Origin: Vibrio brasiliensis LMG 20546
Lineage (GTDB): Bacteria; Pseudomonadota; Gammaproteobacteria; Enterobacterales; Vibrionaceae
Reading direction: 5' to 3'
Assembly: GCF_000189255.1 (NCBI RefSeq)
Contig: NZ_AEVS01000073.1
Coordinates: forward strand, 30,046 to 94,045
DNA: 64,000 nt
The translations under genes and the position numbers were made by a program. Positions 1-9,142 of the stretch are shown piece after piece. Position 1 is the first letter of the stretch; every line of letters begins with the position of its first letter. The notes below the pieces were generated by a model. The model had not been told where the DNA came from, made no database searches, and saw only the letters and a list, made by a program, of their open reading frames with translations.

Positions 1-275
1 CCGCGTATCTGCACATCCTTAACGATAAGTACTTACGTTCAATTAAGGATGATAAGAGTCGTTTGTATTGTGTTATTGCTGCCTACAACACTGGTGCGGG
101 AAATGTAGCTAGAGCGTTCAACCCTGATCGCTCCACCAGCATTAAGAAAGCAGCAAAAATCATCAATACCATGTCTCCTCAGCAAGTCTATGACCATCTG
201 GTCGCTAACTTGCCCTACGACGAGACCAAGAATTACTTAAGAAAGGTGAACAGTCGAATCGCGCTTTATATGTAG
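1..275 (+). CDS. Membrane-bound lytic murein transglycosylase C-like protein, 3' end only
   Basis: The 5' part lies before the window; the reading frame is open from base 3 to the TAG at 273-275. The roughly 90 visible residues match the C-terminal end of the MltC family of SLT-type lytic transglycosylases, which cleave peptidoglycan with formation of 1,6-anhydromuramic acid. Family signatures seen are AAYNTGAGNV, which follows the catalytic region, and the IINTMSP...VYDHL...YLRKVN tail that resembles the C-terminus of E. coli MltC. The catalytic glutamate would lie upstream and is not visible. The call rests on recalled similarity; another SLT-fold transglycosylase is the main alternative. 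Confidence 0.75.
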   Translation, partial: AYLHILNDKYLRSIKDDKSRLYCVIAAYNTGAGNVARAFNPDRSTSIKKAAKIINTMSPQQVYDHLVANLPYDETKNYLRKVNSRIALYM

Positions 276-336
276 TTTGCCCGGCTCCCTCAAACAATCA
301 GCAATAACATCGACACTAAATTGATTAGGAACAGAC

Positions 337-1119
337 ATGGAACAGACCACGACTAGCCCAGACGAAGCAGTGATAACCCCACCAGGCTCGGTAAAAGACA
401 AAATCAAAGCACAGTGGGCCAAAATGATCGCCTTAGTTTCGATTGTTGCTATCGCTCTGGGAGGCTTGAACGATACTCTGGATGCAATTGACAAGGTTAC
501 TGATATCGTATTATCAAAATTTACCGACATCCCTTCGCAGTCAAATCTGGAAAAGGTCTACATCAGGGCATCTGCCGACGTTCTTGAAGAGACTTTTGGC
601 GCGCCTGTTTATATGAAAACTTCCTATACAGGTGACGTCATCCGCTACTATAAAGATAACCGCTTTATCATTTCAGCTATCGTTAAAGAAGGGTACATTG
701 CGGCCTACTTAGTTTTCCCTGACCAAAGCTTTACTCCAAATACATTCGAACATGCTGGTGGTGAAGCTCTACTGTCAGTACCACTGGCGGCACAAGAATC
801 GGTCAGTGAACTTAAAGCGAATGTATCGACAACCATTACATATTACATTGAAGCAAACCCGGCAGGAACTTTCAGTAACCTCTATGCCTCTATTTCTGGT
901 TATAGTCAGTTCTTAGGTCCACTAGACCCACAAAGTAAACAGCAGCTGTTTAAGCTTGCCGAAGAATTGGTACTTGATGACCTTTCGACCACCACCATTG
1001 AATCGGTCCGTCAAAAATTAGTTCCCAACTTCTTTGGCTACAGCACACTAAGTCTGGTCACCTTAGAACAAGCGGTTTTATCTCAATCTGAGTACCGTTT
1101 AATTAATAAAGAGGGCTAG
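337..1119 (+). CDS. Hypothetical membrane-anchored protein, 260 aa
   Basis: I do not recognise a family with certainty. The ATG at 337 follows an AGGAA element. Residues 1-29 are polar and lack a signal peptide. Residues about 30-44 form one hydrophobic segment, and the remainder is a soluble domain of about 200 residues rich in Ser, Thr and Tyr. The topology suggests a single-pass protein with a large C-terminal domain, probably periplasmic. It lies about 60 bp downstream of the transglycosylase gene in the same orientation, so co-transcription is possible, but nothing else links their functions. Confidence 0.6.
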   Translation: MEQTTTSPDEAVITPPGSVKDKIKAQWAKMIALVSIVAIALGGLNDTLDAIDKVTDIVLSKFTDIPSQSNLEKVYIRASADVLEETFGAPVYMKTSYTGDVIRYYKDNRFIISAIVKEGYIAAYLVFPDQSFTPNTFEHAGGEALLSVPLAAQESVSELKANVSTTITYYIEANPAGTFSNLYASISGYSQFLGPLDPQSKQQLFKLAEELVLDDLSTTTIESVRQKLVPNFFGYSTLSLVTLEQAVLSQSEYRLINKEG

Positions 1120-1265
1120 CTATAAATATGAAACAAACCCATTGAGACCGTTTCATTGATCTATATGAAAGTATGCGCTTGGTAACACTTCAGTTCTAAT
1201 TCGTATCGAGTACGCCAAATCAATGATCTGAATCAATCAATCGAAACGACCAATTCGTTCAACTT

Positions 1266-1295
1266 ATCTAATATTAGAAAAAACAAATATTAGAT
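1266..1295 (+). promoter_or_regulatory. Perfect 10-bp-arm inverted repeat in the leader of the MCP gene
   Basis: ATCTAATATT at 1266-1275 and its exact reverse complement AATATTAGAT at 1286-1295 are separated by 10 A-rich bases. The right arm abuts the GAGGA ribosome-binding site at 1296-1300, in front of the ATG at 1307. It could be an RNA hairpin next to the Shine-Dalgarno or a protein-binding operator. Confidence 0.5.
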
Positions 1296-1306
1296 GAGGA
1301 ATCACT

Positions 1307-3019
1307 ATGACAGTTGCGCTTGAGCACAAATCGGAATCTGTCCCGATGAACAATAGCGGGGGAATGGCTGCGTTATTTGCCAAGGTCAGTACCAAACTAA
1401 AACTGGCTATTCTACTCACCTTGGTCGCTTTCCTCGTATTGGGATACAAAGGTATATCCGGAATGCAAACCTCCGCTGGCTATATCGAAGAGCTGTATAG
1501 TCAGGGGATGCAGCATACTATTCGAACCAGTCGGGTAATCGATGAACTAAGCGCAGCACGCAGTGCTTTATTACTCTCTTTTCAACACGCTCCCTCTTCT
1601 CAAACGGCTTCGATGCACGACCATCCAGTGCAGTTCCATATCGATCAGATACAGGCGTCACTAAAAACCTTACACCACATCATCGACAATGAGCTGTTGA
1701 AGTCCAAGTTGGAAGGTGATGAACAAACCCTAGTCACGAACCTGGCTAAGATTATTGACGATATTACTGATCAGGGCTTTGAACCTGCCATCGCAAAATT
1801 AAATGCGGGGGATTTCAACGGCTCAAATTTCATTCTTCTAACCAAAATCAACCCTCTATTCAGCGAGGCTTATAAACTCGCCGAAACCTTCTTCGCAATG
1901 CAAGTCGAAGAAGGCAAAGAGAGCTTCATGCAGGCCAATGAAAATACCAGCCATTTTATTATCGTTGTCAGTGCCATTACCCTAGTTTCTTTAGTCGTGA
2001 TCATTGGTCTGTCGATATTAGTAATGAAGCGCATCAACATTGCTGTACAACAACTGGAAACATCGTCAGAGCTCATTGCCAAAGGGGATTTAACCCAACG
2101 CTTACACTTAGGCGGCAATGATGAGTTTTCTCATATTGGAGAGTCGGTAAACAACATAGTGACCAGCTTCCAACACGTAGTCCAAACCAACCGCGACTCG
2201 ATTAGCCAGTTAGCTCGTTCTGCAGAGGAGAGCTCGGCGGTATCTGTGCAAACTAAGCAGAACATTCTCACTCAGCAGTCACAAACTGAGCAGATTGCCA
2301 CCGCAATTAACGAATTTACCGCGACGGTGCATGAAGTCGCTCAAAGCGCATCTTCGGCAGCCCAAGCTTCCGAACAAGCGGATCAAGCGGCTGAAAGTGG
2401 CCAGAGTGTGGTGATAGAAAGTATTCAATTGATTGAGAAACTGTCGCAAGAGATGCAGGAGTCGGTCGATTCGATGCACCAACTGGCACAGCACTCAGAA
2501 GAAATTGGCAGTGTTGTTGATGTGATCCAGGGGATTTCAGAGCAAACCAACCTGTTAGCTCTCAATGCCGCTATCGAAGCGGCTCGTGCTGGCGAGCAGG
2601 GTCGAGGATTCGCAGTGGTCGCCGACGAGGTCCGCACTCTGGCGAGTCGAACTCAAGAATCCACTCAGGAAATTCTGCAAACAATACAAAGATTGCAAAA
2701 CGGTAGTCGTGAGTCGACTCAGCGCCTGGAAATCGGCGCTCAAAATGCACAATCAACTGTAGAGAAAGCCCGTGAAGCGGGTGATGCGCTCAACCTGATT
2801 AAGGCAAGCGTCGATCAAATCACTGCGATGAATGTCCAGATAGCCACTGCCGCTGAGCAGCAAAGCCTGGTAACGGAAGAGATCAACAGCAACATATCGA
2901 GCATCAGCGAGATCTCAAATCAAACCGCAGTGGGCGCAGAACAGAGTAGCGCTGCAACTCAAGAGCTAGCAGAGCTTTCAGAACTGCTTAATCACGAAAT
3001 CGAGCATTATAAAGTCTGA
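1307..3019 (+). CDS. Methyl-accepting chemotaxis protein, 570 aa
   Basis: A transmembrane chemoreceptor. TM1 is at about residues 31-46, followed by a periplasmic helical sensor of about 170 residues that looks like a four-helix-bundle ligand domain. TM2 is at about 217-239, then a HAMP linker to about 293 and a long coiled-coil signalling domain. The kinase-control hairpin tip is present as [20 protein letters not shown] near residues 411-430. Such receptors control CheA autophosphorylation through CheW. The ligand cannot be inferred. The gene is monocistronic, with its own leader palindrome and a hairpin after it. No C-terminal CheR-docking pentapeptide is visible; the protein ends in EIEHYKV. 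Confidence 0.93.
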   Translation: MTVALEHKSESVPMNNSGGMAALFAKVSTKLKLAILLTLVAFLVLGYKGISGMQTSAGYIEELYSQGMQHTIRTSRVIDELSAARSALLLSFQHAPSSQTASMHDHPVQFHIDQIQASLKTLHHIIDNELLKSKLEGDEQTLVTNLAKIIDDITDQGFEPAIAKLNAGDFNGSNFILLTKINPLFSEAYKLAETFFAMQVEEGKESFMQANENTSHFIIVVSAITLVSLVVIIGLSILVMKRINIAVQQLETSSELIAKGDLTQRLHLGGNDEFSHIGESVNNIVTSFQHVVQTNRDSISQLARSAEESSAVSVQTKQNILTQQSQTEQIATAINEFTATVHEVAQSASSAAQASEQADQAAESGQSVVIESIQLIEKLSQEMQESVDSMHQLAQHSEEIGSVVDVIQGISEQTNLLALNAAIEAARAGEQGRGFAVVADEVRTLASRTQESTQEILQTIQRLQNGSRESTQRLEIGAQNAQSTVEKAREAGDALNLIKASVDQITAMNVQIATAAEQQSLVTEEINSNISSISEISNQTAVGAEQSSAATQELAELSELLNHEIEHYKV

Positions 3020-3027
3020 CAATAAAC

Positions 3028-3059
3028 ACCTGACTCAGTGCTCGTTCGCTGAGTCAGGT
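3028..3059. terminator. Stem-loop between convergent MCP and DMT genes
   Basis: An 11-bp perfect stem: ACCTGACTCAG at 3028-3038 pairs with CTGAGTCAGGT at 3049-3059 around a 10-base loop. It lies between two converging genes. Neither side has a long T tract, so it may act weakly in both directions. Confidence 0.65.
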
Positions 3060-3069
3060 AAACGGTTCC

Positions 3070-3915
3070 TTAAGACCTGCCCTTAGCCACAAAGATCACC
3101 GCGATACCACTTAAAACAAGTAGCGCAGCGATCACGGACTCGAATGTGATCGACTCACCCAAACCAATACTTCCCGCAGCAAACGCAATTACGGGCACAC
3201 TCAACTGAGCGACTGATGCTTGCAGTACTGATATCTGTTTGACCACGCGATACCAAAGAATATAGCCGAAGCCAGATGCAAAGATGCCAGATAATAGCGC
3301 CCAGCCTATACCTTCAGCAGTAATAGTAGAGGAGTTAACCAGCCAGGGGCTAAACAAGGCGGCAATCACGCTGGCAAGTACAAAGCCATGGGTAATCGAC
3401 AAGGATGGTGAAGACGCGCTGCGTCCTAACAGGGTAAACGCTGCCCAGCAAATACCGGACAACACCATCAATAGCGCGGCCCACAAACTAGGTGTTTGAG
3501 CAGACGGCAGCATAAGGGTGACAAACCCACTGACCGCGACAGCAATCCCTGCCATCTCAACCATTTTCAGACGTTGTCCCGAAAGCACATGGAAAGCGAC
3601 CAACGCCAGCTGAACCATACCAAACAGAATCAAGGCACCTGTTCCAGTGGTTAATTGGGTATATGCGTAAGAGAAACTCACTGCATAACCGAACAATGCG
3701 ATACCGCCCCACCAGCTTAGCTTATTGGTGATAAAAGCGATCTTGAACTCTCGCCGAATCAACAGGATCAACGCTAAGGTAATCGCACCTGATAACAGGC
3801 GAATAAAAGTAAATGAACCTGGGTCAATCGTCTCACCAGAAAGTGCAAAACGACAAAAGAATGAGTTGGCAGCAAAAGCCATTAACGCCAGTACTAGATT
3901 GATTGAATTAGACAT
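3070..3915 (-). CDS. EamA/DMT-superfamily transporter, 281 aa
   Basis: An inner-membrane exporter of the drug/metabolite transporter superfamily. The sequence has about ten hydrophobic helices arranged as two EamA repeats, a FTFIRLLSGAITLALI-type helix in the first half and GFGYILWYRVVKQI plus SVAQLSVPVIAFAAG in the second; these patterns are typical of the family. The length is normal. The substrate is unknown; relatives export amino acids or small metabolites. It converges on the MCP gene with a shared stem-loop. Nothing unusual is seen. Confidence 0.88.
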   Translation of the reverse strand: MSNSINLVLALMAFAANSFFCRFALSGETIDPGSFTFIRLLSGAITLALILLIRREFKIAFITNKLSWWGGIALFGYAVSFSYAYTQLTTGTGALILFGMVQLALVAFHVLSGQRLKMVEMAGIAVAVSGFVTLMLPSAQTPSLWAALLMVLSGICWAAFTLLGRSASSPSLSITHGFVLASVIAALFSPWLVNSSTITAEGIGWALLSGIFASGFGYILWYRVVKQISVLQASVAQLSVPVIAFAAGSIGLGESITFESVIAALLVLSGIAVIFVAKGRS

Positions 3916-4186
3916 GTTTGATCCTGATAAAGTCAGGCTCAGTATACCGCCTGACTATAGCGGCGATAGCACAAATGATTCTGACTGATGCTTTCTAACT
4001 ATAACGAGTGAAGACAGCGAGCCTTCATAACTCCTTGTTATGGCGTCAATACCTGTGTGGCTAATGCTAAACGAATAGATTAGTGATTATCTTGGTTTTC
4101 GCCTTTTATCCATTAATAACTGTATTACTCTTATTACTAGGGGACGCATAACTTTTAGCAATAAATCACCCTAAGGATAGGCAACC

Positions 4187-5335
4187 ATGTTTAGACCACA
4201 ATGGTTAACCATTTTGTTCGTGATGTTTTTAGTGAGTTGTTCTGAACCAAAACAACCAATCAGAGTTGGTGCTGTACTTCCTCTGACTGGAACATTCAGT
4301 GTTTATGGACAACAAGCTCTCAGAGGTGCTCAGTTAGCCGTCGAGCAAATCAATCAGCAGGGTGGAATTGATAACCGGCAGATTGAACTCATTGTTCGTG
4401 ACAACAATACCGATCCGGCAAAGACCGTACTTTATTCACGCGAACTTATCGAACAGCATGATGTTTTGGCGTTGATGGGCCCAGTGAGTTCCTCGTCTCG
4501 CTACGCGATGAGTGAGATCGCCAGTAAGTTCAAAACTCCCATGATGTATGGCATCGATTACGAAGGTCGCCATCATAATGATTACCTGATTTGCTACAGC
4601 ACCATCCCCGAACATTACGTCGATCCGGTCATCCCTTTCTTTATCGAAACCGATAAGAAAAGCTTCTATATTTTTGGCTATGACTATATCTGGCCTCACC
4701 GTATGGCTAAACGAATCCAACAGTCTGTAGAGCAGAATCAGGGAAGCCTCAATGGGATTGAATTCACGGCTTTTGGGGTAAAGGATTATGGCAAAACCTT
4801 GGCACGTATTCAGTCGTCAGGAAGCGAGGTTCTAATGCTCATCTTACCCGGTCAGGATGGCTTTGAGTTTATTCGTCAGTTTCGCCGCTATGACTTTGAT
4901 CGCCAGATAGAGATTGTTGCCTTCGCCGCTGATGAAACCTACCTAAATGCACTAGAAATGGAGCAACTGGAAGGGATCTACACGGCCCTTCATTTTATCA
5001 GTCAACGCCAGTCTGACTCTGCACAAAAATTTATCAGCGATTATCGCCAACTTCACGGTGATGATGCGGTAGTTACCTATTCATCAAAATCTCATTATGA
5101 CCTGATCAATTTACTCAAAATGGCAATAGAACAGTCTGATCCTATCACCAAGCAGAACGTCATGGACAATCTGCACGGTCTGTCGATGTACTCTGGCGAG
5201 GAACGTATTTATCTGCGTGAAGACCATCACTTTGATCTGCCAATGTACCTAGGGCAGTTTCGTCAGGGGGAGCTATCTGTTGCTAAAGAGTTTGGGGTGA
5301 TTAGTCCCCATGATCAACGACAAGGAGAGCAATGA
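4187..5335 (+). CDS. Type I periplasmic binding lipoprotein (LivJ/urea-type), 382 aa
   Basis: A substrate-binding protein of the branched-chain amino acid/amide family. The N-terminus is a lipoprotein signal with lipobox LVSC (Cys18). The mature part begins with IRVGAVLPLTGTFSVYGQQ and QLAVEQINQQGGI, the classic start of the Leu/Ile/Val-type fold, followed by GPVSSSSRYAMSE. No permease or ATPase is adjacent. Instead its stop codon overlaps the start of a membrane diguanylate cyclase by ATGA, so it is probably a sensory binding protein that reports ligand to the cyclase, comparable in concept to NspS/MbaA of V. cholerae. The ligand is unknown. Confidence 0.87.
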   Translation: MFRPQWLTILFVMFLVSCSEPKQPIRVGAVLPLTGTFSVYGQQALRGAQLAVEQINQQGGIDNRQIELIVRDNNTDPAKTVLYSRELIEQHDVLALMGPVSSSSRYAMSEIASKFKTPMMYGIDYEGRHHNDYLICYSTIPEHYVDPVIPFFIETDKKSFYIFGYDYIWPHRMAKRIQQSVEQNQGSLNGIEFTAFGVKDYGKTLARIQSSGSEVLMLILPGQDGFEFIRQFRRYDFDRQIEIVAFAADETYLNALEMEQLEGIYTALHFISQRQSDSAQKFISDYRQLHGDDAVVTYSSKSHYDLINLLKMAIEQSDPITKQNVMDNLHGLSMYSGEERIYLREDHHFDLPMYLGQFRQGELSVAKEFGVISPHDQRQGEQ

Positions 5336-7152
5336 ATAGACTGAGCTACAGAGTATTCTTGCTATTTTTGCCATTGATCGTCTGCATCTTTCTGTTCGGT
5401 TATGGCTATTTTTTAGCAAGACAAAGCCTGATGCTTGAACACATAGCGCAAGCGAGCAAAATTGCCGTGGCGCAAAGTGCAGACTACATTCGCTTCTCAT
5501 CCGAAACCAGCGTGGCTGAGTTTGATGAAGTAAGCTCTCAAATTCAGCAATGTTCCCCACAACAAAGCGAAAATATCGCAAACAAACTGGCTAATGCGTT
5601 GAGCTTTTCATCCGGTTTTTCTGCCCTGTTTCTATCGGATCTGAACGGGCGAGCCACGCAATTTGTTCTATCCGCAAACCCAAGTAATCGTTACGTACTT
5701 CGTCGAGAAATAAAGGGCAAAACAATCCTTAGTAACAAAACCTTATTGTTACTAAGACAGTCATTCACGCGCTGGCAAATTGATGGGCCAAAACGCGAAG
5801 CGCAACAGAAACAACTGCTTGAAAAACTTTCAGCCCTCAATGCTCGTGGTGAAGAGAACTCTTTTTCGAGCCGGGAACTGACGCAAAATCTGGTGCAAAT
5901 ACGTCGAGGAAAACACCTTCCTAAAGCAATCGCAACCCTGGCAGATGAATCAAGTATTGCTAAGTTAGGGCTGATTTATCACAACTCAACCTACTTTTTC
6001 TCGCGCCCGCTGATCGACTGTGAACAGAATTTGTCAGGTTTTTATACCGTAGTGTTAGACAGAACCCTTCTCGATCAACAATTACTAAAGGTAAAGCAAA
6101 GTTTTCGCGAACAAGGCATTCAGTCGGTTGATATCGCCATTGTTCGTAACCGAGATCAGCACATCATCTCCTCCACTCATTATCTCAATCCGGTACGATT
6201 GAAAAAATTCAAACTGAATGACAATGAAGAGCCAATACTACGCAGGGATTTAGGGGGAATGTTGACCAATCAAAACGTTGTATACAACCTGACGCAAGAC
6301 CTAATTTTTCAATTCCGTTACTTCAATAATCCGACCAATAACAATGATAAGACAGGTATTAGCGTGGCATTGTTTGTCGACGCGAATGAAATAGAGCGAG
6401 AGACACAAGTGATCAGGCACGAAGTAAGTATTTACATCATGATCACCATGGCACTGTTTATCGTGCTGCTAATTCTCCTGTCACGAATCGTTACCATGCC
6501 CATTGTTAAGCTTCAGAAACAGGTCAATGCCCTTAGTGCAGGGTTCTACCCTCACTCGCAGCGTACCGAGCGTAATGATGAAATTGGTCGCCTACTGAAT
6601 GCGTTTGAAGATATGACCAACAACCTACGTATTAAGGAGCGACAACTCATCAAACTGTCTCAGTTTGATCCGCTCACCAATATCTTTAATCGCCGTGCAC
6701 TGATGGACGCTGTAAACATTATCGCCGCGAAGCAAAGCCAATCGTCTGCAATCTTGATGCTCGATCTGGATAACTTTAAGAGCATCAATGACAAATATGG
6801 TCACGCGTGTGGTGATGACGTCCTTATTAACGTCGCTAACTTAATCAAAAATGAAATCCGCAGTAGTGATATTTTCGGTCGAATGGGTGGAGAAGAGTTC
6901 ACCGTCGTACTGCCTGATACTAACTTAGAGACCAGCCTGCGCATTGCTGAACGGATTCGTAAATCCGTCGAGCTCAACCTTGGCGATGTTCTTATACAAT
7001 ATGGTCCCCCAGCCGCAATCACCGTCAGTATCGGAGTTAGCATGTGGCAGGATGGTAACTTTTCTAAAGCGCTTGCTAAAGCGGATAAGCATTTGTACCA
7101 GGCCAAACACAGTGGCCGAAATCAGGTTGTTTATCAGGGCGAAAAGCGCTAG
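5332..7152 (+). CDS. Transmembrane diguanylate cyclase with GGEEF domain, 606 aa
   Basis: Makes cyclic di-GMP from two GTP. TM1 is at about residues 8-28, followed by a large periplasmic sensor region to about 365, TM2 at about 366-385, a HAMP linker and a C-terminal GGDEF domain (about 440-600). The active-site loop reads GGEEF (about 519-523), with an intact RxxD inhibitory site (RSSD) five residues before it, which indicates an active, product-inhibited enzyme. There is no EAL domain. The start overlaps the stop of the binding lipoprotein (ATGA at 5332-5335), so the two are translationally coupled and probably act as one receptor. Confidence 0.93.
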   Translation: MNRLSYRVFLLFLPLIVCIFLFGYGYFLARQSLMLEHIAQASKIAVAQSADYIRFSSETSVAEFDEVSSQIQQCSPQQSENIANKLANALSFSSGFSALFLSDLNGRATQFVLSANPSNRYVLRREIKGKTILSNKTLLLLRQSFTRWQIDGPKREAQQKQLLEKLSALNARGEENSFSSRELTQNLVQIRRGKHLPKAIATLADESSIAKLGLIYHNSTYFFSRPLIDCEQNLSGFYTVVLDRTLLDQQLLKVKQSFREQGIQSVDIAIVRNRDQHIISSTHYLNPVRLKKFKLNDNEEPILRRDLGGMLTNQNVVYNLTQDLIFQFRYFNNPTNNNDKTGISVALFVDANEIERETQVIRHEVSIYIMITMALFIVLLILLSRIVTMPIVKLQKQVNALSAGFYPHSQRTERNDEIGRLLNAFEDMTNNLRIKERQLIKLSQFDPLTNIFNRRALMDAVNIIAAKQSQSSAILMLDLDNFKSINDKYGHACGDDVLINVANLIKNEIRSSDIFGRMGGEEFTVVLPDTNLETSLRIAERIRKSVELNLGDVLIQYGPPAAITVSIGVSMWQDGNFSKALAKADKHLYQAKHSGRNQVVYQGEKR

Positions 7153-7224
7153 TTTGTCGCAAGAGTTTATCCCGACATCAAGTCGCTGAACGACTCCGTT
7201 AGCACACAGACATTCAGGTGATAT

Positions 7225-8127
7225 ATGAAGCAGTTAACTATCCTAGATGGTGGTATGGGGCGCGAGCTCCGTCGACTTGGCGCTCCCTTTTCTCAACCGC
7301 TTTGGAGTGCTCAGGCCCTGATTGAGTCGCCTCAACATGTCCAGCTCGCCCATCAACACTTTATTGATGCAGGCGCAGAAGTCATTATTGCTAACAGTTA
7401 CGCTTGTGTGCCCTTCCACCTTGGAGAGGATTTATATCAATCCGATGGCGCCAAATTGGCTAGTCAGGCTGCACAAATCGCCAAGCGTGTTGCCAGCCAA
7501 GCCGACCATCCAGTGCTGGTAGCAGGAGCAATTCCTCCTGCATTTGGCAGCTATAGACCCGATCTTTTCCAACCGCAACGAGCAAAAGAAATCTTCACCA
7601 CTCTGTTTGAAGCACAAGATAGCGAAGTGGATATTTGGATTGCAGAAACCATCTCTAGTCTTGAAGAATTTCACGCTATTCAATTGGTACTGAGTCGCAC
7701 CTCTAAGCCCTGCTATTACGCATTTTCTCTTCAGGATACTCTTACCGATAGCGCAGTGCTTCGCAGTGGCCAGAGCGTAAGTGACGCAGCGTTGCAAGTG
7801 TGCCAATCTGAAGGACAAGGGATTTTCTTTAACTGTTCGATACCCGAGGTGATGTCGCAAGCGATTTGCGACGTCAAACAGGTCATGGACAAAATGGGAA
7901 CAGAGATAGAGATTGGTGTGTATGCCAATAACTTCGCTCCAATAGGCAATCAACATCAAGCCAATGAGTCCATGCAGACCATGAGAGAGCTTTCACCACA
8001 AGATTATCTGAACTACTGTCAACAGTGGTATCGTCTTGGTGCGACCACTATCGGTGGATGTTGTGGCATTGGTCCGGAGCATATTCAAGCTTTAAGCGAC
8101 TGGAAAAAGCGTTTCTCGACCACCTAA
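7225..8127 (+). CDS. Homocysteine S-methyltransferase family protein, 300 aa
   Basis: A zinc-dependent methyltransferase of the MmuM/BHMT family, which moves a methyl group from a donor such as S-methylmethionine to homocysteine to give methionine. Seen in the sequence: the N-terminal DGGMGRELRRLG motif, a zinc-ligand cysteine in FNCS (about residue 203) and the paired cysteines in GGCCGIGPEHI (about 277-287). The length fits the family. It stands alone, so the methyl donor cannot be told from context. An ATG preceded by CAGGTGAT supports the start. Confidence 0.88.
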   Translation: MKQLTILDGGMGRELRRLGAPFSQPLWSAQALIESPQHVQLAHQHFIDAGAEVIIANSYACVPFHLGEDLYQSDGAKLASQAAQIAKRVASQADHPVLVAGAIPPAFGSYRPDLFQPQRAKEIFTTLFEAQDSEVDIWIAETISSLEEFHAIQLVLSRTSKPCYYAFSLQDTLTDSAVLRSGQSVSDAALQVCQSEGQGIFFNCSIPEVMSQAICDVKQVMDKMGTEIEIGVYANNFAPIGNQHQANESMQTMRELSPQDYLNYCQQWYRLGATTIGGCCGIGPEHIQALSDWKKRFSTT

Positions 8128-8218
8128 ACGATTCCAGATCTTGATGATTAACACTAACAAGTGTTTAATCCTCTCCCTGAAAGCGCTTTGCTGCTCACTA
8201 ACCTAACTAGGAACATTC

Positions 8219-8833
8219 ATGCCAACAGCCAATTCTGTCATTGTTCTCGACTTTGAAACCACTGGGTTATCACCAAATATGGGTGATCGCGCGATTGAAA
8301 TCGGTGCCGTAAAGCTCATCAATGGTGAAGTTGTCGATACCTTTCAACAGTTGATGAACCCGGGCTTTCGCGTCAGTTCTTTTATTGAGGGCTATACCGG
8401 GATCACCAACGCAATGTTGGCCAATGCACCTAGCTGCGAAGAGGTAATGTCTCAGTTCCATAGTTTTATTGCAGACGATAACCTCGTTGCTCATAACGCC
8501 TCTTTTGATAAGCGTTTTCTCGATGCTGAATTTGACAGAATAAATAAAGATTATCTTGGCGATTTTGCTTGCTCTCTGCTGGTTTCACGTCGTCTAAATC
8601 AAGATGCACCCAGCCATAAACTGGGTGATCTGGTCCGCTATAAGCAGATCGACAATGATGGCGTATTCCACCGAGCGTTAGCGGATTCACAAATGACTGC
8701 CAAGCTATGGCTATTGATGCTGGAAGACATTGAACAACGCGGCATAAGTGAGCCTTCGTTTAGCTTGATGCAGAAAATCAGCAAAACCAGCAAAGGGGCG
8801 ATTGGTAAGTTACTTGAGCAACAACGCGGCTAA
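8219..8833 (+). CDS. DEDDh 3'-5' exonuclease (DnaQ-like), 204 aa
   Basis: A DnaQ-superfamily nuclease. ExoI is seen as LDFETTG (Asp11, Glu13), ExoII around [12 protein letters not shown], and ExoIII epsilon as [13 protein letters not shown], which gives the DEDDh catalytic set. It lacks the polymerase-binding C-terminus of the replicative epsilon subunit and is shorter. A role in DNA or RNA 3'-end trimming is likely, but the specific substrate is unknown. The next gene follows after only 5 bp and is probably co-transcribed. Confidence 0.9.
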   Translation: MPTANSVIVLDFETTGLSPNMGDRAIEIGAVKLINGEVVDTFQQLMNPGFRVSSFIEGYTGITNAMLANAPSCEEVMSQFHSFIADDNLVAHNASFDKRFLDAEFDRINKDYLGDFACSLLVSRRLNQDAPSHKLGDLVRYKQIDNDGVFHRALADSQMTAKLWLLMLEDIEQRGISEPSFSLMQKISKTSKGAIGKLLEQQRG

Positions 8834-8838
8834 TAACG

Positions 8839-9114
8839 ATGAGCCAATTAACGTTTCAGCAAACGCTGGACAGTTTTACCAGCATTGAGCAAGCACTGGA
8901 CTATTTTGAAATTGGTTATGACAGCAAGTTCATCGACCAGTATCGTGTCGAGCTGGTCAAACGCTTCAATGGTTATTTGATTTTAGAAAAACCGCAGGAT
9001 TGGTTTGCCGGTCGGAGAGCCCTGAAGAACGCTTATTGTAAGGTCCAACGCAGTCGTCTGGATAAACACAGCCGCTCAGCATGTCGCGGCTGTACTTCAT
9101 GTCAGCGTCGTTAG
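8839..9114 (+). CDS. NifW-like (nitrogenase-stabilizing/protective protein family) small protein, 91 aa
   Basis: The stretch SIEQALDYFEIGYDSKFIDQYRVELVKRFNGYL matches the pattern I recall for NifW (short acidic start, aspartate-rich loop, then a helix with HxLKRF or VKRFN). In diazotrophs NifW helps protect or mature MoFe nitrogenase. No nif genes are in this window, so the protein probably does something else here. The C-terminus is basic and Cys-rich (CRGCTSCQRR), which could bind metal. It is 5 bp after the exonuclease gene. I see the pattern; the family assignment is from memory. Confidence 0.7.
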   Translation: MSQLTFQQTLDSFTSIEQALDYFEIGYDSKFIDQYRVELVKRFNGYLILEKPQDWFAGRRALKNAYCKVQRSRLDKHSRSACRGCTSCQRR

Positions 9115-9142
9115 GTGCTGATAAGGTGGGTAGAAACGGGAG

